A stretch of DNA of 64,000 nucleotides from Alteromonas sp. V450 (GTDB taxonomy: Bacteria > Pseudomonadota > Gammaproteobacteria > Enterobacterales > Alteromonadaceae). Each line of letters opens with the position of its first letter. Positions within the stretch are counted from its first letter, which is position 1. The stretch spans positions 930,001 through 994,000 of the forward strand of contig NZ_MODU01000004.1 of NCBI RefSeq assembly GCF_001885075.1. The letters run 5' to 3'. Below are positions 10,572 to 19,567 of this stretch, in pieces. Both the position numbers and the translations under genes were made by a program. The notes beneath the pieces were generated by a model. That model was not told where the DNA came from. It made no database searches and saw only the letters and a program-made list of their open reading frames with translations.

Positions 10572-11396
10572 ATGCAATTTGGTATTCACGAAATCGCGTT
10601 AACTAAGCCGCGTGTAATGGGTATTCTAAATGTAACACCCGATTCTTTTTCAGACGGAGGGGCGCACAGTTCGGTCCAACAGGCAGTAGATCATGCGTTA
10701 CGCATGGTAGAAGCTGGTGCAGATTTTATTGATATTGGTGGCGAGTCTACTCGACCCGGTGCGCCTGATGTTGATCTTCAAGAAGAACTTGACCGCACCA
10801 TTCCGGTTGTAGAAGCCCTATCTGCTGCATCTAACTGTGTAATATCCATCGATACAAGCAAAGCTGAGGTAATGACACAAGCGGTAAAAGCAGGGGCGGG
10901 TCTTATCAACGACGTACGCGCATTGCAAGAGCCGGGGGCTTTGCAGGCAGCAAGTAGGGCTCAGGTGCCGGTGTGTTTGATGCACATGCAAGGAAAGCCG
11001 CGCACTATGCAAAACAGCCCTCAGTATGCCGATGTAGTCAGTGAAGTTGCGCAGTTTCTTATTGCGCGAGCCAACGAATGTGAAGCCGCCGGTATCGCTA
11101 AAGAGAAAATCTTGTTCGACCCTGGTTATGGTTTTGGGAAATCGTTAGACCACAATTATGCCTTAGTGAAGTATTTGCCCAATATTATGGCGCTTGGTTT
11201 TCCTGTGTTAGTAGGTATGTCGCGCAAGTCGATGATAGGTAATTTACTTGATAGAAAAGTGGATGAGCGCTTGGCGGGCAGCATAAGCCTCGCTACAATT
11301 GTCGCCCAAATGGGGGCGCACATAATACGCGTACACGATGTCAAAGAAACAAAAGACGCAGTGAACATCGTACATAAGCTCACTACGATAAAATAA
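10572..11396 (+). CDS. folP: Dihydropteroate synthase
   Basis: A 274-residue TIM-barrel enzyme that joins 4-aminobenzoate to dihydropterin pyrophosphate in folate synthesis; it is the sulfonamide target. Motifs are PRVMGILNVTPDSFSDGG at the start, DIGGESTRPGA, the SIDTSK strand and LVGMSRKSMIG (pterin/PABA site). I chose ATG at 10572: a GTG at 10500 is in frame but overlaps the ftsH terminator and adds 24 residues unlike the family. The ribosome-binding site of 10572 is weak. glmM follows after 9 bases, so the two are cotranscribed, as in E. coli (ftsH-folP-glmM). Confidence 0.95.
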   Translation: MQFGIHEIALTKPRVMGILNVTPDSFSDGGAHSSVQQAVDHALRMVEAGADFIDIGGESTRPGAPDVDLQEELDRTIPVVEALSAASNCVISIDTSKAEVMTQAVKAGAGLINDVRALQEPGALQAASRAQVPVCLMHMQGKPRTMQNSPQYADVVSEVAQFLIARANECEAAGIAKEKILFDPGYGFGKSLDHNYALVKYLPNIMALGFPVLVGMSRKSMIGNLLDRKVDERLAGSISLATIVAQMGAHIIRVHDVKETKDAVNIVHKLTTIK

Positions 11397-11405
11397 GGAA
11401 GAATA

Positions 11406-12749
11406 ATGACGCAGCGCAAATATTTTGGTACCGACGGTATTCGCGGCAAAGTTGGTGAAAGCGATATCAATCCAGAGTTTGTGACCAAATTAGGATGGGC
11501 GGCAGGAAAGGTCTTGGCTGGCCGCGGCACGAATAAAGTGTTAATAGGCAAAGATACCCGAATTTCAGGCTATATGCTTGAATCCTCGTTAGAAGCAGGC
11601 TTATCAGCAGCAGGTATTGACATTGGTTTGCTAGGACCGATGCCAACGCCTGCCATCGCATATTTAACCAAGACCTTTCGCTCTGAAGCAGGTATTGTAA
11701 TCAGCGCCTCGCACAATCCTTTTTATGACAACGGGATTAAGTTTTTTTCTGCACAAGGCTTCAAACTTGATGATGATATTGAGTTAGCAATTGAAGAAAT
11801 GCTCGAGCGACCTATGACGTGCGTGGCGTCAGATAAGCTAGGTAAAGCTACGCGAATCAATGATGCAGCCGGTCGCTATATCGAGTTTTGTAAAGGCACT
11901 TTCCCATCAGAGTTGTCTTTGACCGGATTAATAATTGTCGTGGACTGTGCTCATGGGGCAACGTACCACATTGCTCCAAACGTGCTGCGTGAACTGGGGG
12001 CAACAGTTATTGAGTTGGGGACATCGCCAAATGGACTCAATATTAATGACGGCGTGGGTGCCACATCGATGGGTGCAATCGTCGATAAAGTAAAAGAAAC
12101 CGGTGCAGACTTGGGCTTCGCACTAGATGGCGACGGCGATAGAATTATGATGGTCGATCATCTTGGGAATATTCTTGATGGCGACCAAATTGTATATATT
12201 ATCGCGCGAGACGCCCTTAAAAACGGCAAAATGCAAGGCGGGGTTGTTGGTACATTGATGAGCAACCTGGGGCTTGAAAACGCACTAAGTAAGTTAGGCG
12301 TACCGTTTGTGAGAAGTAATGTTGGCGATAGGTATGTCATGGAGTTATTGCAACAAAAAGGGTGGGCTATCGGTGGAGAAAGCTCTGGACATATTCTCAA
12401 TCTAAATATGAGCTCTACTGGAGACGGTATTGTTGCTGGTCTCCAAGTGCTTGCTGCTATGCTACGCTCGCATATGGACCTGCATGACTTAGCCAGTGGT
12501 TTTGACATGTATCCTCAAACGCTTATTAATGTTCGCTATGCCGATAAGGAAACTGATTACCTGGTTCATGCAGATGTTATGCAAGCAAAGTCAGAGGCAG
12601 AATCTGCGTTAGGCAAAACAGGCAGAGTATTGCTTCGAAAAAGTGGTACTGAGCCGCTGATCAGGGTTATGGTTGAATCTAACGACGAGCAGCAATCTGA
12701 GAAATGGGCAGAGCATATAGCGCAAACTGTTCGTAATCTCGCCAATTAG
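11406..12749 (+). CDS. glmM: Phosphoglucosamine mutase
   Basis: A 447-residue alpha-D-phosphohexomutase that converts glucosamine-6-phosphate to glucosamine-1-phosphate for peptidoglycan and LPS. The phosphorylated Ser is Ser102 in ISASHNP; the metal-binding loop is DGDGDR near residue 240, the sugar-binding GGESSGH near 325, and the phosphate-binding [12 protein letters not shown] near the C-terminus. The length matches the family. It follows folP with a 9-base gap. tpiA starts 97 bases later, a gap with no clear terminator, so transcription may continue. Confidence 0.97.
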   Translation: MTQRKYFGTDGIRGKVGESDINPEFVTKLGWAAGKVLAGRGTNKVLIGKDTRISGYMLESSLEAGLSAAGIDIGLLGPMPTPAIAYLTKTFRSEAGIVISASHNPFYDNGIKFFSAQGFKLDDDIELAIEEMLERPMTCVASDKLGKATRINDAAGRYIEFCKGTFPSELSLTGLIIVVDCAHGATYHIAPNVLRELGATVIELGTSPNGLNINDGVGATSMGAIVDKVKETGADLGFALDGDGDRIMMVDHLGNILDGDQIVYIIARDALKNGKMQGGVVGTLMSNLGLENALSKLGVPFVRSNVGDRYVMELLQQKGWAIGGESSGHILNLNMSSTGDGIVAGLQVLAAMLRSHMDLHDLASGFDMYPQTLINVRYADKETDYLVHADVMQAKSEAESALGKTGRVLLRKSGTEPLIRVMVESNDEQQSEKWAEHIAQTVRNLAN

Positions 12750-12845
12750 TTGGCGTAACAGGAAATTTTGCTATTTCTTCTTGTAACTTCTCAATTAAAT
12801 AGTTAATATCACGCCCGCTTTGAAGACAGGGCTGAGGTCTACGCT

Positions 12846-13589
12846 GTGAGTGAAAATCTGAGAAAGCCATTCGTGGCTGGTAATTGGAAAATGAATGGAA
12901 ACTTAGCGCTTGTTGCTGAGTTTAATGACAAACTTTCAGGCATAAAAAGCAATGCTGATATCGTAGTTTGTGCACCTTCGTTACTGTTACATGGCTTTAA
13001 GCCAAATGGATTTTCTATAGGCACCCAAGACGTCAGCCATTGTGATAACGGCGCCCACACTGGCGAGCTTTCGGTTGATTTGATAAAAGAGGCTGGTTGT
13101 CAATTTGCGATAGTTGGCCACTCGGAACGACGAGACAATCAAGGCGAGTCTAGTGAACTTGTTGCACTTAAAGCTAAGAAGTGCGTGAGTGCAGGCGTTG
13201 TACCAATTATCTGTGTAGGCGAACCTTTAGAAGTGCGCGAAGCGAATAACGTTGAGGCGTTTGTTGGCGAACAACTCGATGCATTGGTTAGCGAGCTTTC
13301 TGTGGAAGCGCTATCTAAAACGATAATTGCATACGAGCCAATTTGGGCTATTGGTACGGGTAAAACGGCCAGCCCTGAACAGGCGCAAGAAGTACACGAA
13401 TTTATACGCACTTATTTTGCAAAAGTGAGTGTTGAACTAGCCCAGGGGCTTCGGATCCTTTATGGTGGAAGTGTTAAGCCGGATAACGCCGAGACACTTT
13501 TCGCGCAGCCCGATGTTGACGGTGGCCTAATAGGCGGCGCTAGTTTAAAAGCAGAAGATTTTATTTCAATTTGCCAAGCGGCAAACTGA
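12846..13589 (+). CDS. tpiA: Triosephosphate isomerase
   Basis: A 247-residue TIM barrel that interconverts dihydroxyacetone phosphate and glyceraldehyde-3-phosphate. Visible signature elements are NWKMNG (catalytic Lys), IVGHSERR (catalytic His) and AYEPIWAIGTGKTA with catalytic Glu164, then YGGSVKPDNA and GGASLKAEDF for the phosphate grip. It starts with GTG at 12846. The glmM-tpiA-secG-tRNA-Leu order is a frequent gammaproteobacterial arrangement. secG follows 10 bases after the stop. Confidence 0.97.
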   Translation: MSENLRKPFVAGNWKMNGNLALVAEFNDKLSGIKSNADIVVCAPSLLLHGFKPNGFSIGTQDVSHCDNGAHTGELSVDLIKEAGCQFAIVGHSERRDNQGESSELVALKAKKCVSAGVVPIICVGEPLEVREANNVEAFVGEQLDALVSELSVEALSKTIIAYEPIWAIGTGKTASPEQAQEVHEFIRTYFAKVSVELAQGLRILYGGSVKPDNAETLFAQPDVDGGLIGGASLKAEDFISICQAAN

Positions 13590-13599
13590 CGAGGTAATT

Positions 13600-14013
13600 A
13601 TGATTTACGAAGTGCTATTAGTAGCATACTTGATTGTTGCGCTTTTACTTATTGGGTTTGTATTGATCCAGCAAGGTAAGGGTGCTGATATGGGCGCTTC
13701 ATTTGGCTCTGGTGGTTCAAACACGGTATTTGGTTCATCGGGTTCAGGGAACTTCATGACTCGTACAACAGCAATTTTGGCGGGTTTGTTTTTCTTTATC
13801 AGCCTAACGCTGGGCGCTATGACGGCTAACCGCGAGAGCGCTGAAGACGAATGGAACAATCTTGAGGTTCCTGCTGTGACAGAGCCCGCAGTTGAACTAC
13901 CTGCAGATCAGGACGTTCCAGTAGTAGAGCAATCAACTGAAAGCGATGTTCCTGTTACTCAGCCGTCTGATGATGTGCCAGCCACGGTAGACACTGAAGA
14001 GTCAGGTAACTAA
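13600..14013 (+). CDS. secG: Preprotein translocase subunit SecG
   Basis: A 137-residue auxiliary subunit of the SecYEG channel. The core has two membrane helices (about residues 3-23 and 53-73) joined by the conserved GKGADMGASFGSGGSNTVFGSSGSG loop region, of which only parts are given here as markers. The C-terminal 60 residues are an acidic, Pro/Val/Thr-rich tail longer than in E. coli SecG (110 residues) and poorly conserved. It is cotranscribed with tpiA and probably with the tRNA gene 10 bases downstream. Confidence 0.95.
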   Translation: MIYEVLLVAYLIVALLLIGFVLIQQGKGADMGASFGSGGSNTVFGSSGSGNFMTRTTAILAGLFFFISLTLGAMTANRESAEDEWNNLEVPAVTEPAVELPADQDVPVVEQSTESDVPVTQPSDDVPATVDTEESGN

Positions 14014-14023
14014 AACAGTTTTA

Positions 14024-14109
14024 GCGGAAGTGGTGGAATTGGTAGACACGCCATCTTGAGGGGGTGGTGAGCTATGCTCGTGCGGGTTCAAGTCCCGCTT
14101 TCCGCACCA
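14024..14109 (+). tRNA. tRNA-Leu (anticodon GAG)
   Basis: An 86-base type II tRNA with encoded CCA end. The acceptor stem GCGGAAG pairs with CTTTCCGC. The anticodon stem CCATC/GGTGG closes the loop TTGAGGG, giving anticodon GAG, which reads CUC and CUU. A short variable arm and the GGTTCAAGTCC T-loop are clear. It directly follows secG, as in E. coli. Confidence 0.96.
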
Positions 14110-14113
14110 AATG

Positions 14114-14142
14114 AAAAGGCCAGCTATATAGCTGGCCTTTTT
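14114..14142 (+). terminator. Terminator after tRNA-Leu
   Basis: AAAAGGCCAGCTA / TAGCTGGCCTTTTT hairpin with a T run, ending the tpiA-secG-tRNA transcript. Confidence 0.92.
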
Positions 14143-14175
14143 GTATTTTTTGACTATGTGCAATAAGATGCACGT

Positions 14176-14443
14176 GATACTGTTCTGCATAGATATTTTC
14201 CCACTCAGAAAGGCGCTGGTAAGTTTCCTAGCGAGATGTGGGAATGCAGCAATGGCCGTTTCCTTTCAAATTCCCAGAATGAAGCTAAGAAGCTTGCCAG
14301 ACCTAGGCAGAGGGCGAGTTTAAAATATCCGTACTCTTTGTTGTGTCATCTTGATGTAGAACCACTATACCTGCGGTAACACGCCACGATTACGACCATC
14401 TTAACTCTCGCTGAGTGGGTAATGATCTATGCGGATTGGTATA
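14176..14443. repeat. MITE-like repeat, copy 1
   Basis: About 268 bases with imperfect inverted ends: the left end (14176-14194) reads inward as GATAC...GCATAGAT and the right end (14425-14443) reads ATCTATGCGGATTGGTAT. The right two thirds align closely with copy 2 at 18023-18209, for example TAACACGCCRCGA and TCTYGCTGNGTGGGTAAT. Copy 1 carries about 80 extra bases in its left half, seemingly a second version of a GCTGG...GCGAG unit. No transposase is encoded. It fills most of the gap between the tRNA terminator and the gene at 14566. Confidence 0.7.
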
Positions 14444-14565
14444 ATTGTAACAAAGCGTTAATTCCTCTTATTTACAGGGTGTTAGCCCTGTCTAAACTCA
14501 TAATATTCGGCTATTCTTTTCAGCAATGTAAGCGAATTTACACACACTATTGACGGAGCAATACC

Positions 14566-16860
14566 GTGCAGAAAACGTTGAGTCAAAGTTTGTTCCAAAC
14601 TTTATTACTAGGTATTGTTATTGCCTCTTTACTGATAATTGGTGCGGTGTGGCGCTCAGCAAATTCGCTAGTTGTCGAGAATATTGACCATGACATTGCG
14701 CTGGCGGAAAAAGTATTCGATAGAGTAGTAGAAGACCGTCAGGCCGTTATAAGAAGCGTTTCTAATGTATTGTTACGTTCCTTTGATTTTAGAAGAGCTG
14801 TTGGGACTGATGACATTCCCTCAATAGAGGCTGCGCTGACTAGCTACGCGCAGCGCTTAAACACTGACATAATTGCATTAGTAACGTTAAATCACGAAGT
14901 GAAAGCGAGCCAAACCGATCTTTTTGAGGTAGGCCAAACTTTACAAAGCAGTATGGCGCTGGTTGCAAAAAAGCAAGATCACGGCCTCTTTGTCGTTGAT
15001 GGTCGTCTTATTCAATTAAACCTGTACCGCGTAGAAATTCCCACGCTTCGATACTACATGATAATCGGCACCGAGTTTGATGCGACCCTGCTAGATGAAC
15101 TTAAAGCCTTAGTCGGGGCAGATATCATTGTTTCCGACAAAAATACCCATGCAGTACTGTCTTCTACGCTAAGCAGCATGGCCGCCACAGAAGTCGTACT
15201 TTCAGAAGGTGACCCCTCTTGGTCAGATGTAACGTTTAAGGATAAGCTCACGTACATAAAACGCGAGGTAAAGTTTGCTAATGACGGCAGTAGCCCGGTT
15301 GAAATAACCTTGGCGGTAGATACAACTTCAGCATTTGATGCCTTTACAAAAATTCAGATAACCATACTAACGTTTGCTATTTTAGCTATTTTCATTGCTC
15401 TTGGCCTTTCTCTGTTACTCGCCCGAAACGTCAGTCAACCCGTGTCAAAACTTGTTAAGGCAGTAAACGAGGTGGCGTCTGGCTCTTATGGGGTGGCATT
15501 AGAAAAGACATCAAAACTGAAAGAAATATCAGCGTTAGCAAATGCAGTAGACAGCATGCAGGCTAGTATCAAGAGTCGTGAAAAGCATATTCGCTATCAG
15601 GCGGAACACGATGTACTAACCGGGTTGTTTAACCGCAACTTTGTTGAGGGTTTTTTTGAGGCGGAAATAGAACGTGGAAACCATATACAGGTAATTGCAA
15701 TCACTGTTATTGGATTTCGAACAATCAATGATTTGTACGGATATTCGAATGGTGATAATACGCTAAAAGCACTCGCAGAACGACTACAGCGGTGGCCAGG
15801 AACCGCTGCGCGTTTGGCCGGCGGAGAGATTTTATACATATCTCACGATTCTTTAAATGATGACCAGCTAGAAACGTTGCGTCACATCTTAGAGCAGCCT
15901 GTCGAGAGTAATTTAATTGCTATACCCGTCAAAGTCGCTATGGCCGTAATCGAATGTCCTACCGATGCAGCAAGCTCTGAAGAATTGTTCAGAAAAATGA
16001 ACATTGTGACTGATGAAGCAATTCACAGTGATATTTGGTGCGTGCGCTATCGCACTGATTTAGAAGACAGGTATAACCGACGCTTGGCAATTACCACCGA
16101 GCTAAAACGCGCCCTAGCAAGTCAACAGAACGAACTTTCAATGGTATATCAGCCCAAGGTTGATTTAACAACGATGAAAGTGTGCAGTATGGAAGCACTT
16201 ATCCGCTGGAATAATAGTCAGCTTGGGTTTGTTCCACCTGATGAGTTTATTACAATTGCAGAGCAGGCGGGGCTCATTGAGCAGGTCACTACTTGGGTCA
16301 TGAAACAAACCATTGATGATTTGGCAGACTTTCGTCAAAAGGGCTACCAGTTTACCGTTGCAATGAATTTGTCTACGCAGGATATCCAAAACAAAGCGTT
16401 ATTAAGCAAGTTAGTTTCGTTGCTCACGGAAAAAGGCCTTTCTCCTAATGCGCTAGAACTTGAAATAACTGAAAGTGATCTTGTTGCTGATGCGTCTTTG
16501 GCAATAGAAAATCTGAATGGTTTGACGCAGCGAGGCTTTCAATTTGCCATCGATGATTTTGGCACCGGTTATTCTTCATTGGCCTATTTAAAAAACCTAC
16601 CTGTTAAAACGATAAAAATAGACAAGAGTTTTATACTTTCTCTGGCCACTGATGAAAATGATCAGCAAATAGTTCATATGGTGCTAAGTTTGGCGAACGT
16701 GTTTAATTTAAAGGTTGTAGCCGAAGGTGTGGAAGATGAAGCCTCTATGCAAATATTAAAAGAGTGGGGGTGTGATATTGCACAAGGTTACTATTTAAGT
16801 CGACCGCTGAATAAAGCTGACTTGGAAGTATGGTTGCAACACTCAACTTATGGCGAATAG
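14566..16860 (+). CDS. Membrane GGDEF/EAL protein, likely c-di-GMP phosphodiesterase
   Basis: A 764-residue signalling protein. A membrane helix (about residues 10-30), a roughly 230-residue periplasmic Cache-like sensor, a second membrane helix (about 265-287) and a HAMP segment lead into the cytoplasmic part. The GGDEF domain is degenerate: the signature is reduced to AGGEI (418-422), so cyclase activity is unlikely. The EAL domain keeps EAL at 543-545, NLST, ELEITES, IDDFGTGYSSL, KIDKSF, VAEGVED and QGYYLSRP, all needed for c-di-GMP hydrolysis. The layout suggests a receptor that lowers c-di-GMP in response to an external ligand. It starts with GTG at 14566 with a GGAG site upstream. It stands alone. 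Confidence 0.92.
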   Translation: MQKTLSQSLFQTLLLGIVIASLLIIGAVWRSANSLVVENIDHDIALAEKVFDRVVEDRQAVIRSVSNVLLRSFDFRRAVGTDDIPSIEAALTSYAQRLNTDIIALVTLNHEVKASQTDLFEVGQTLQSSMALVAKKQDHGLFVVDGRLIQLNLYRVEIPTLRYYMIIGTEFDATLLDELKALVGADIIVSDKNTHAVLSSTLSSMAATEVVLSEGDPSWSDVTFKDKLTYIKREVKFANDGSSPVEITLAVDTTSAFDAFTKIQITILTFAILAIFIALGLSLLLARNVSQPVSKLVKAVNEVASGSYGVALEKTSKLKEISALANAVDSMQASIKSREKHIRYQAEHDVLTGLFNRNFVEGFFEAEIERGNHIQVIAITVIGFRTINDLYGYSNGDNTLKALAERLQRWPGTAARLAGGEILYISHDSLNDDQLETLRHILEQPVESNLIAIPVKVAMAVIECPTDAASSEELFRKMNIVTDEAIHSDIWCVRYRTDLEDRYNRRLAITTELKRALASQQNELSMVYQPKVDLTTMKVCSMEALIRWNNSQLGFVPPDEFITIAEQAGLIEQVTTWVMKQTIDDLADFRQKGYQFTVAMNLSTQDIQNKALLSKLVSLLTEKGLSPNALELEITESDLVADASLAIENLNGLTQRGFQFAIDDFGTGYSSLAYLKNLPVKTIKIDKSFILSLATDENDQQIVHMVLSLANVFNLKVVAEGVEDEASMQILKEWGCDIAQGYYLSRPLNKADLEVWLQHSTYGE

Positions 16861-16885
16861 CATTTATCAATAATAATCCTTATCG

Positions 16886-16905
16886 TTTACACAAGGTTGT
16901 GTAAA
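16886..16905. promoter_or_regulatory. Perfect 20-base palindrome upstream of the Pmp3-family gene
   Basis: TTTACACAA-GG-TTGTGTAAA has 9-base arms and a 2-base centre, lying 25 bases after the EAL gene and about 150 bases before the gene at 17057. There is no T run after it, so it looks more like an operator for a dimeric regulator than a terminator. A TTGACT box begins at 16914. Confidence 0.45.
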
Positions 16906-17056
16906 TAGATATTTTGACTCAACCATTGTGTTTGGCATTTTGATTGCAACAAAAACAAATAAGGTGAGCAAGCGGCCGTTTCGCTGAGGATTTTCACCAT
17001 TAATTGGGTATTTTACTCAGTGCGTTGCGAAATTACTTCAAAAAAAGGAAATTATT

Positions 17057-17215
17057 ATGGATATCATTCGAATTCTACTTTCAATTTTATTACCACCTCT
17101 TGGCGTATTTTTGCAAGTTGGGCTTGGTGCACATTTCTGGATTAACATCTTGTTGACTATTCTCGGTTATTTCCCAGGTGTTATTCACGCGGTTTATATT
17201 ATCGCCAAAAAGTAG
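17057..17215 (+). CDS. Pmp3/YqaE family small membrane protein
   Basis: A 52-residue proteolipid. The sequence has the family pattern: a hydrophobic start, LLPPLGVFLQVGLG, then HFWINILLTILGYFPGVIHAVYII, here quoted only in parts: PPLGVF, a central Asn-Ile turn and GYFPGVIHA. It spans the inner membrane twice. Family members such as yeast Pmp3 and E. coli YqaE affect membrane potential and respond to salt and cold. A good AAGGAA site precedes the ATG. Downstream is a bidirectional terminator shared with the convergent hemerythrin gene. The family call is secure; regulation is not known. Confidence 0.92.
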   Translation: MDIIRILLSILLPPLGVFLQVGLGAHFWINILLTILGYFPGVIHAVYIIAKK

Positions 17216-17277
17216 TCTGCTAAAAGCGCGTGAGACAAAGCCATGCGTTGTTTTTATCAGAGAAAAGTGAAAAAAGT

Positions 17278-17303
17278 AAAGCCAGCTATTAAGCTGGCTT
17301 TTT
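17278..17303. terminator. Bidirectional terminator
   Basis: AAAGCCAGCT / AGCTGGCTTT stem with a T run on the + side and T-rich sequence on the minus side, between the convergent Pmp3-family and hemerythrin genes. Confidence 0.85.
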
Positions 17304-17327
17304 AATGCGATTTTTCAATAGCGTTTA

Positions 17328-17783
17328 TTAAGCTGTAGCCTTTTGTTCACGACACTCTTGTTTCATCTCATTTTGATACTCATCAGCCAGCTTTGATTTT
17401 TGGCGATCATTCAAAACGTTGCCCGCTACTTGAAAAAACTCTTGCTCTTCATCGGCAAGGTGGTGTTCAACTTTCTCTTGAAGGCTCTTTAAATGGCGTA
17501 GCCAAGCGGGAGAGCTCATATCCGTATCGTCTAGTTTCGCAAGTAATTCGTCTATTTCATGATGTTCCGCAATGCCATGGCGTGTTAAATCAACAGTAGC
17601 GTCTTTCTCTAAAAGGTGAGAATAAAAATGACGTTCCTCTGCAATGGCGTGACTTTCAAGCTGAGTTTTAAGCTCAGCATAATACTCACGTCTAGCTGCT
17701 GTATTACCGCTAGTTTCAGCTAAAATTTTCAATAGAAGACGCTGTTTCTCATGGTCTTGTCGAAGTGCTTCAAAAATTTTCAT
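17328..17783 (-). CDS. Hemerythrin-like domain protein
   Basis: A 151-residue four-helix bundle protein of the hemerythrin HHE family. Probable di-iron ligands are His in QDHEKQR, His and Glu in SHAIAEERHFY, His in HGIAEHHEID, and His/Glu in EHHLADEEQEFF. Members bind O2 or NO or act in iron and oxidative stress responses; some are in Ric-type repair proteins. The C-terminus is a Lys/Glu-rich helix. It is a single gene on the minus strand with an AAGGAAC site before the ATG. Confidence 0.9.
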   Translation of the reverse strand: MKIFEALRQDHEKQRLLLKILAETSGNTAARREYYAELKTQLESHAIAEERHFYSHLLEKDATVDLTRHGIAEHHEIDELLAKLDDTDMSSPAWLRHLKSLQEKVEHHLADEEQEFFQVAGNVLNDRQKSKLADEYQNEMKQECREQKATA

Positions 17784-18022
17784 GGGAAGTTCCTTATCAA
17801 AGTATTAAAAAATAACACTAGGGTTAATGCTATTTTTATTCCAAAGATCTTATGTATCCTACATATTGAAATTATTAGCTTTTTTACTGAAACTGATGTT
17901 GTAGTAGGCGAGAGCAGAGAATGATAGGAGCAAATTTTACATAGCTGTTGGCGATAAATTCACGGCGCTGTGGCCATAAATTTATCGATAATTAGAAAAA
18001 AACCGTAAGACCGAGGTGTATT
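17784..18022. other. Intergenic region upstream of the hemerythrin gene
   Basis: This stretch holds the promoter of the hemerythrin gene on the minus strand and leads into the MITE-like repeat. No ORF or RNA gene is visible. Confidence 0.35.
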
Positions 18023-18209
18023 GTATCAACTCGCATAGATATCTGACCGTTCAGAACGCTGGCCAGGCCTTCGCGGAAGGCGAGTTGAAAACGTCCGTAC
18101 TCATTGTTACGTCACCTTGATGTAGAACTACCATATCTGCAGTAACACGCCGCGAGTACGAACATTTTAACGCTCGCTGTGTGGGTAATAATCTATGTGG
18201 ATTGGTATC
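18023..18209. repeat. MITE-like repeat, copy 2, abutting gdhA
   Basis: About 187 bases with inverted ends: left GTATCAACTCGCATAGAT (18023-18040) and right ATCTATGTGGATTGGTATC (18191-18209). It is homologous to copy 1 at 14176-14443. Its right end overlaps the gdhA stop codon (18208-18210). A short ORF on its minus strand exists but substitutions between the two copies are not biased to third positions, so it is probably not coding. Confidence 0.7.
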
Positions 18210-19560
18210 AAACGCCTTGTGCAACCATAGCGTCTGCGAGTCGCCGAAATGCAGCAATATTGGCGCCCTTCATGTAGTCAATATAATGGTTTTCATCACC
18301 CACGCTTTTTCCTTCGTCAACGCATCGCTGATGAATGCTTTCCATAATGGCGTACAACTGATCGTCAAGCACATTTGCTTTTCTTTGATTGAACATGGCA
18401 TTTTGGCTCATTTCTAGTCCCGATAAAGCAACCCCACCAGCATTGGATGCCTTGCCCGGCACATAAACTATTTTGGCATCTAAAAAGAGAGTTTGTGCTT
18501 TATTTGTGCAGGGCATGTTCGCTCCCTCTAACACCATTTTACAGCCGTTGTCGAGCAGCGCTTTCGCATCGTCTTCAAGCAATTCATTTTGTGTTGCACA
18601 CGGTAAAGCAATATCACATTTTAAATGCCACGGCTTCTTGTCGCTTACCCATTCGCCCATGTTTTTATCAGCCATGTCTGTTAATACATTTTCGCGATTG
18701 GCATGGTTATCTATAGCCCATTTTAATGCCTTATCTGTAAACCCTTCTGCAGCGTGTAAAAGCCCTCGGCTGTTTGAAAGCGATATTACCTTTCCACCTT
18801 TTTCAACTGCCTTTAGTGCTGCATGAAGCGCTACGTTTCCAGCGCCAGATACCGTAATGGTTTTGCCTTCAATCTCAGTGTTTTTTTGCTTACAAACCGC
18901 TTCTAAAAAGTAGACTAAACCAAAGCCTGTAGCTTCGGTACGTACATAGCTTCCACCAAATTCTAAACCTTTACCTGTTAACACACCTTCGAACCTATTA
19001 TTCAACCTGCGATATTCACCGTAGAGGTAGCCTATTTCACGCGCACCTACGTTAATGTCGCCAGCGGGTACATCGGTATTGGCACCTATGTGTCGCTGAA
19101 GTTCACGCATGAAAGCTTGGCAAAATAACATAATGTCTCGGTCTGACCGACCTTTAGGGTTAAAGTCGGACCCACCTTTACCACCGCCCATAGGAAGGCC
19201 CGTCAGGGCATTTTTAAAGCATTGCTCAAAAGCCAAAAATTTAAGCACTGATAGGTTAACGGTATGGTGAAAGCGCAAACCGCCTTTATATGGGCCCATA
19301 GCTGAGTTGTGTTGAACTCGCCATCCTTGATTAATTTCAACATTACCTTCACTGTTCATCCACGAAACGGTGAAATAGATAATGCGCTCCGGCATACAAA
19401 TGCGTTTTACAATATCAAAAGCCTTATAGACTTCGTTCGCGTTATAAATAGGTACAATATCTTCAAGTACTTCATGTACAGCTTGTAGATACTCGGTTTC
19501 ATCAGAGAACTTTTCATTTAAGAAAGTATAGATTTCTTCAAAATTACTTTTTTGAGCCAT
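18208..19560 (-). CDS. gdhA: NADP-dependent glutamate dehydrogenase
   Basis: A 450-residue hexameric enzyme that makes glutamate from 2-oxoglutarate and ammonia. Motifs are the substrate-binding GGLRFH and the catalytic-Lys loop GLPMGGGKGGSDF, then PAGDINVGAREIGYLYG, and the coenzyme-binding TVSGAGNVALHAA. The length and C-terminus match NADP-type enzymes such as E. coli GdhA. The last bases, including the TGA stop, lie at the edge of the MITE-like repeat. It starts with an AAGGA site and lies 7 bases behind the phosphatase/kinase fusion gene, so the two are likely cotranscribed, an odd partnership. Confidence 0.96.
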   Translation of the reverse strand: MAQKSNFEEIYTFLNEKFSDETEYLQAVHEVLEDIVPIYNANEVYKAFDIVKRICMPERIIYFTVSWMNSEGNVEINQGWRVQHNSAMGPYKGGLRFHHTVNLSVLKFLAFEQCFKNALTGLPMGGGKGGSDFNPKGRSDRDIMLFCQAFMRELQRHIGANTDVPAGDINVGAREIGYLYGEYRRLNNRFEGVLTGKGLEFGGSYVRTEATGFGLVYFLEAVCKQKNTEIEGKTITVSGAGNVALHAALKAVEKGGKVISLSNSRGLLHAAEGFTDKALKWAIDNHANRENVLTDMADKNMGEWVSDKKPWHLKCDIALPCATQNELLEDDAKALLDNGCKMVLEGANMPCTNKAQTLFLDAKIVYVPGKASNAGGVALSGLEMSQNAMFNQRKANVLDDQLYAIMESIHQRCVDEGKSVGDENHYIDYMKGANIAAFRRLADAMVAQGV

Positions 19561-19567
19561 GTACTAC

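Noticed and set aside
18051..18257. 68-codon frame on the minus strand inside MITE copy 2
   Set aside because: The same frame in copy 1 has a stop and the copies differ at all codon positions; it also overlaps gdhA.
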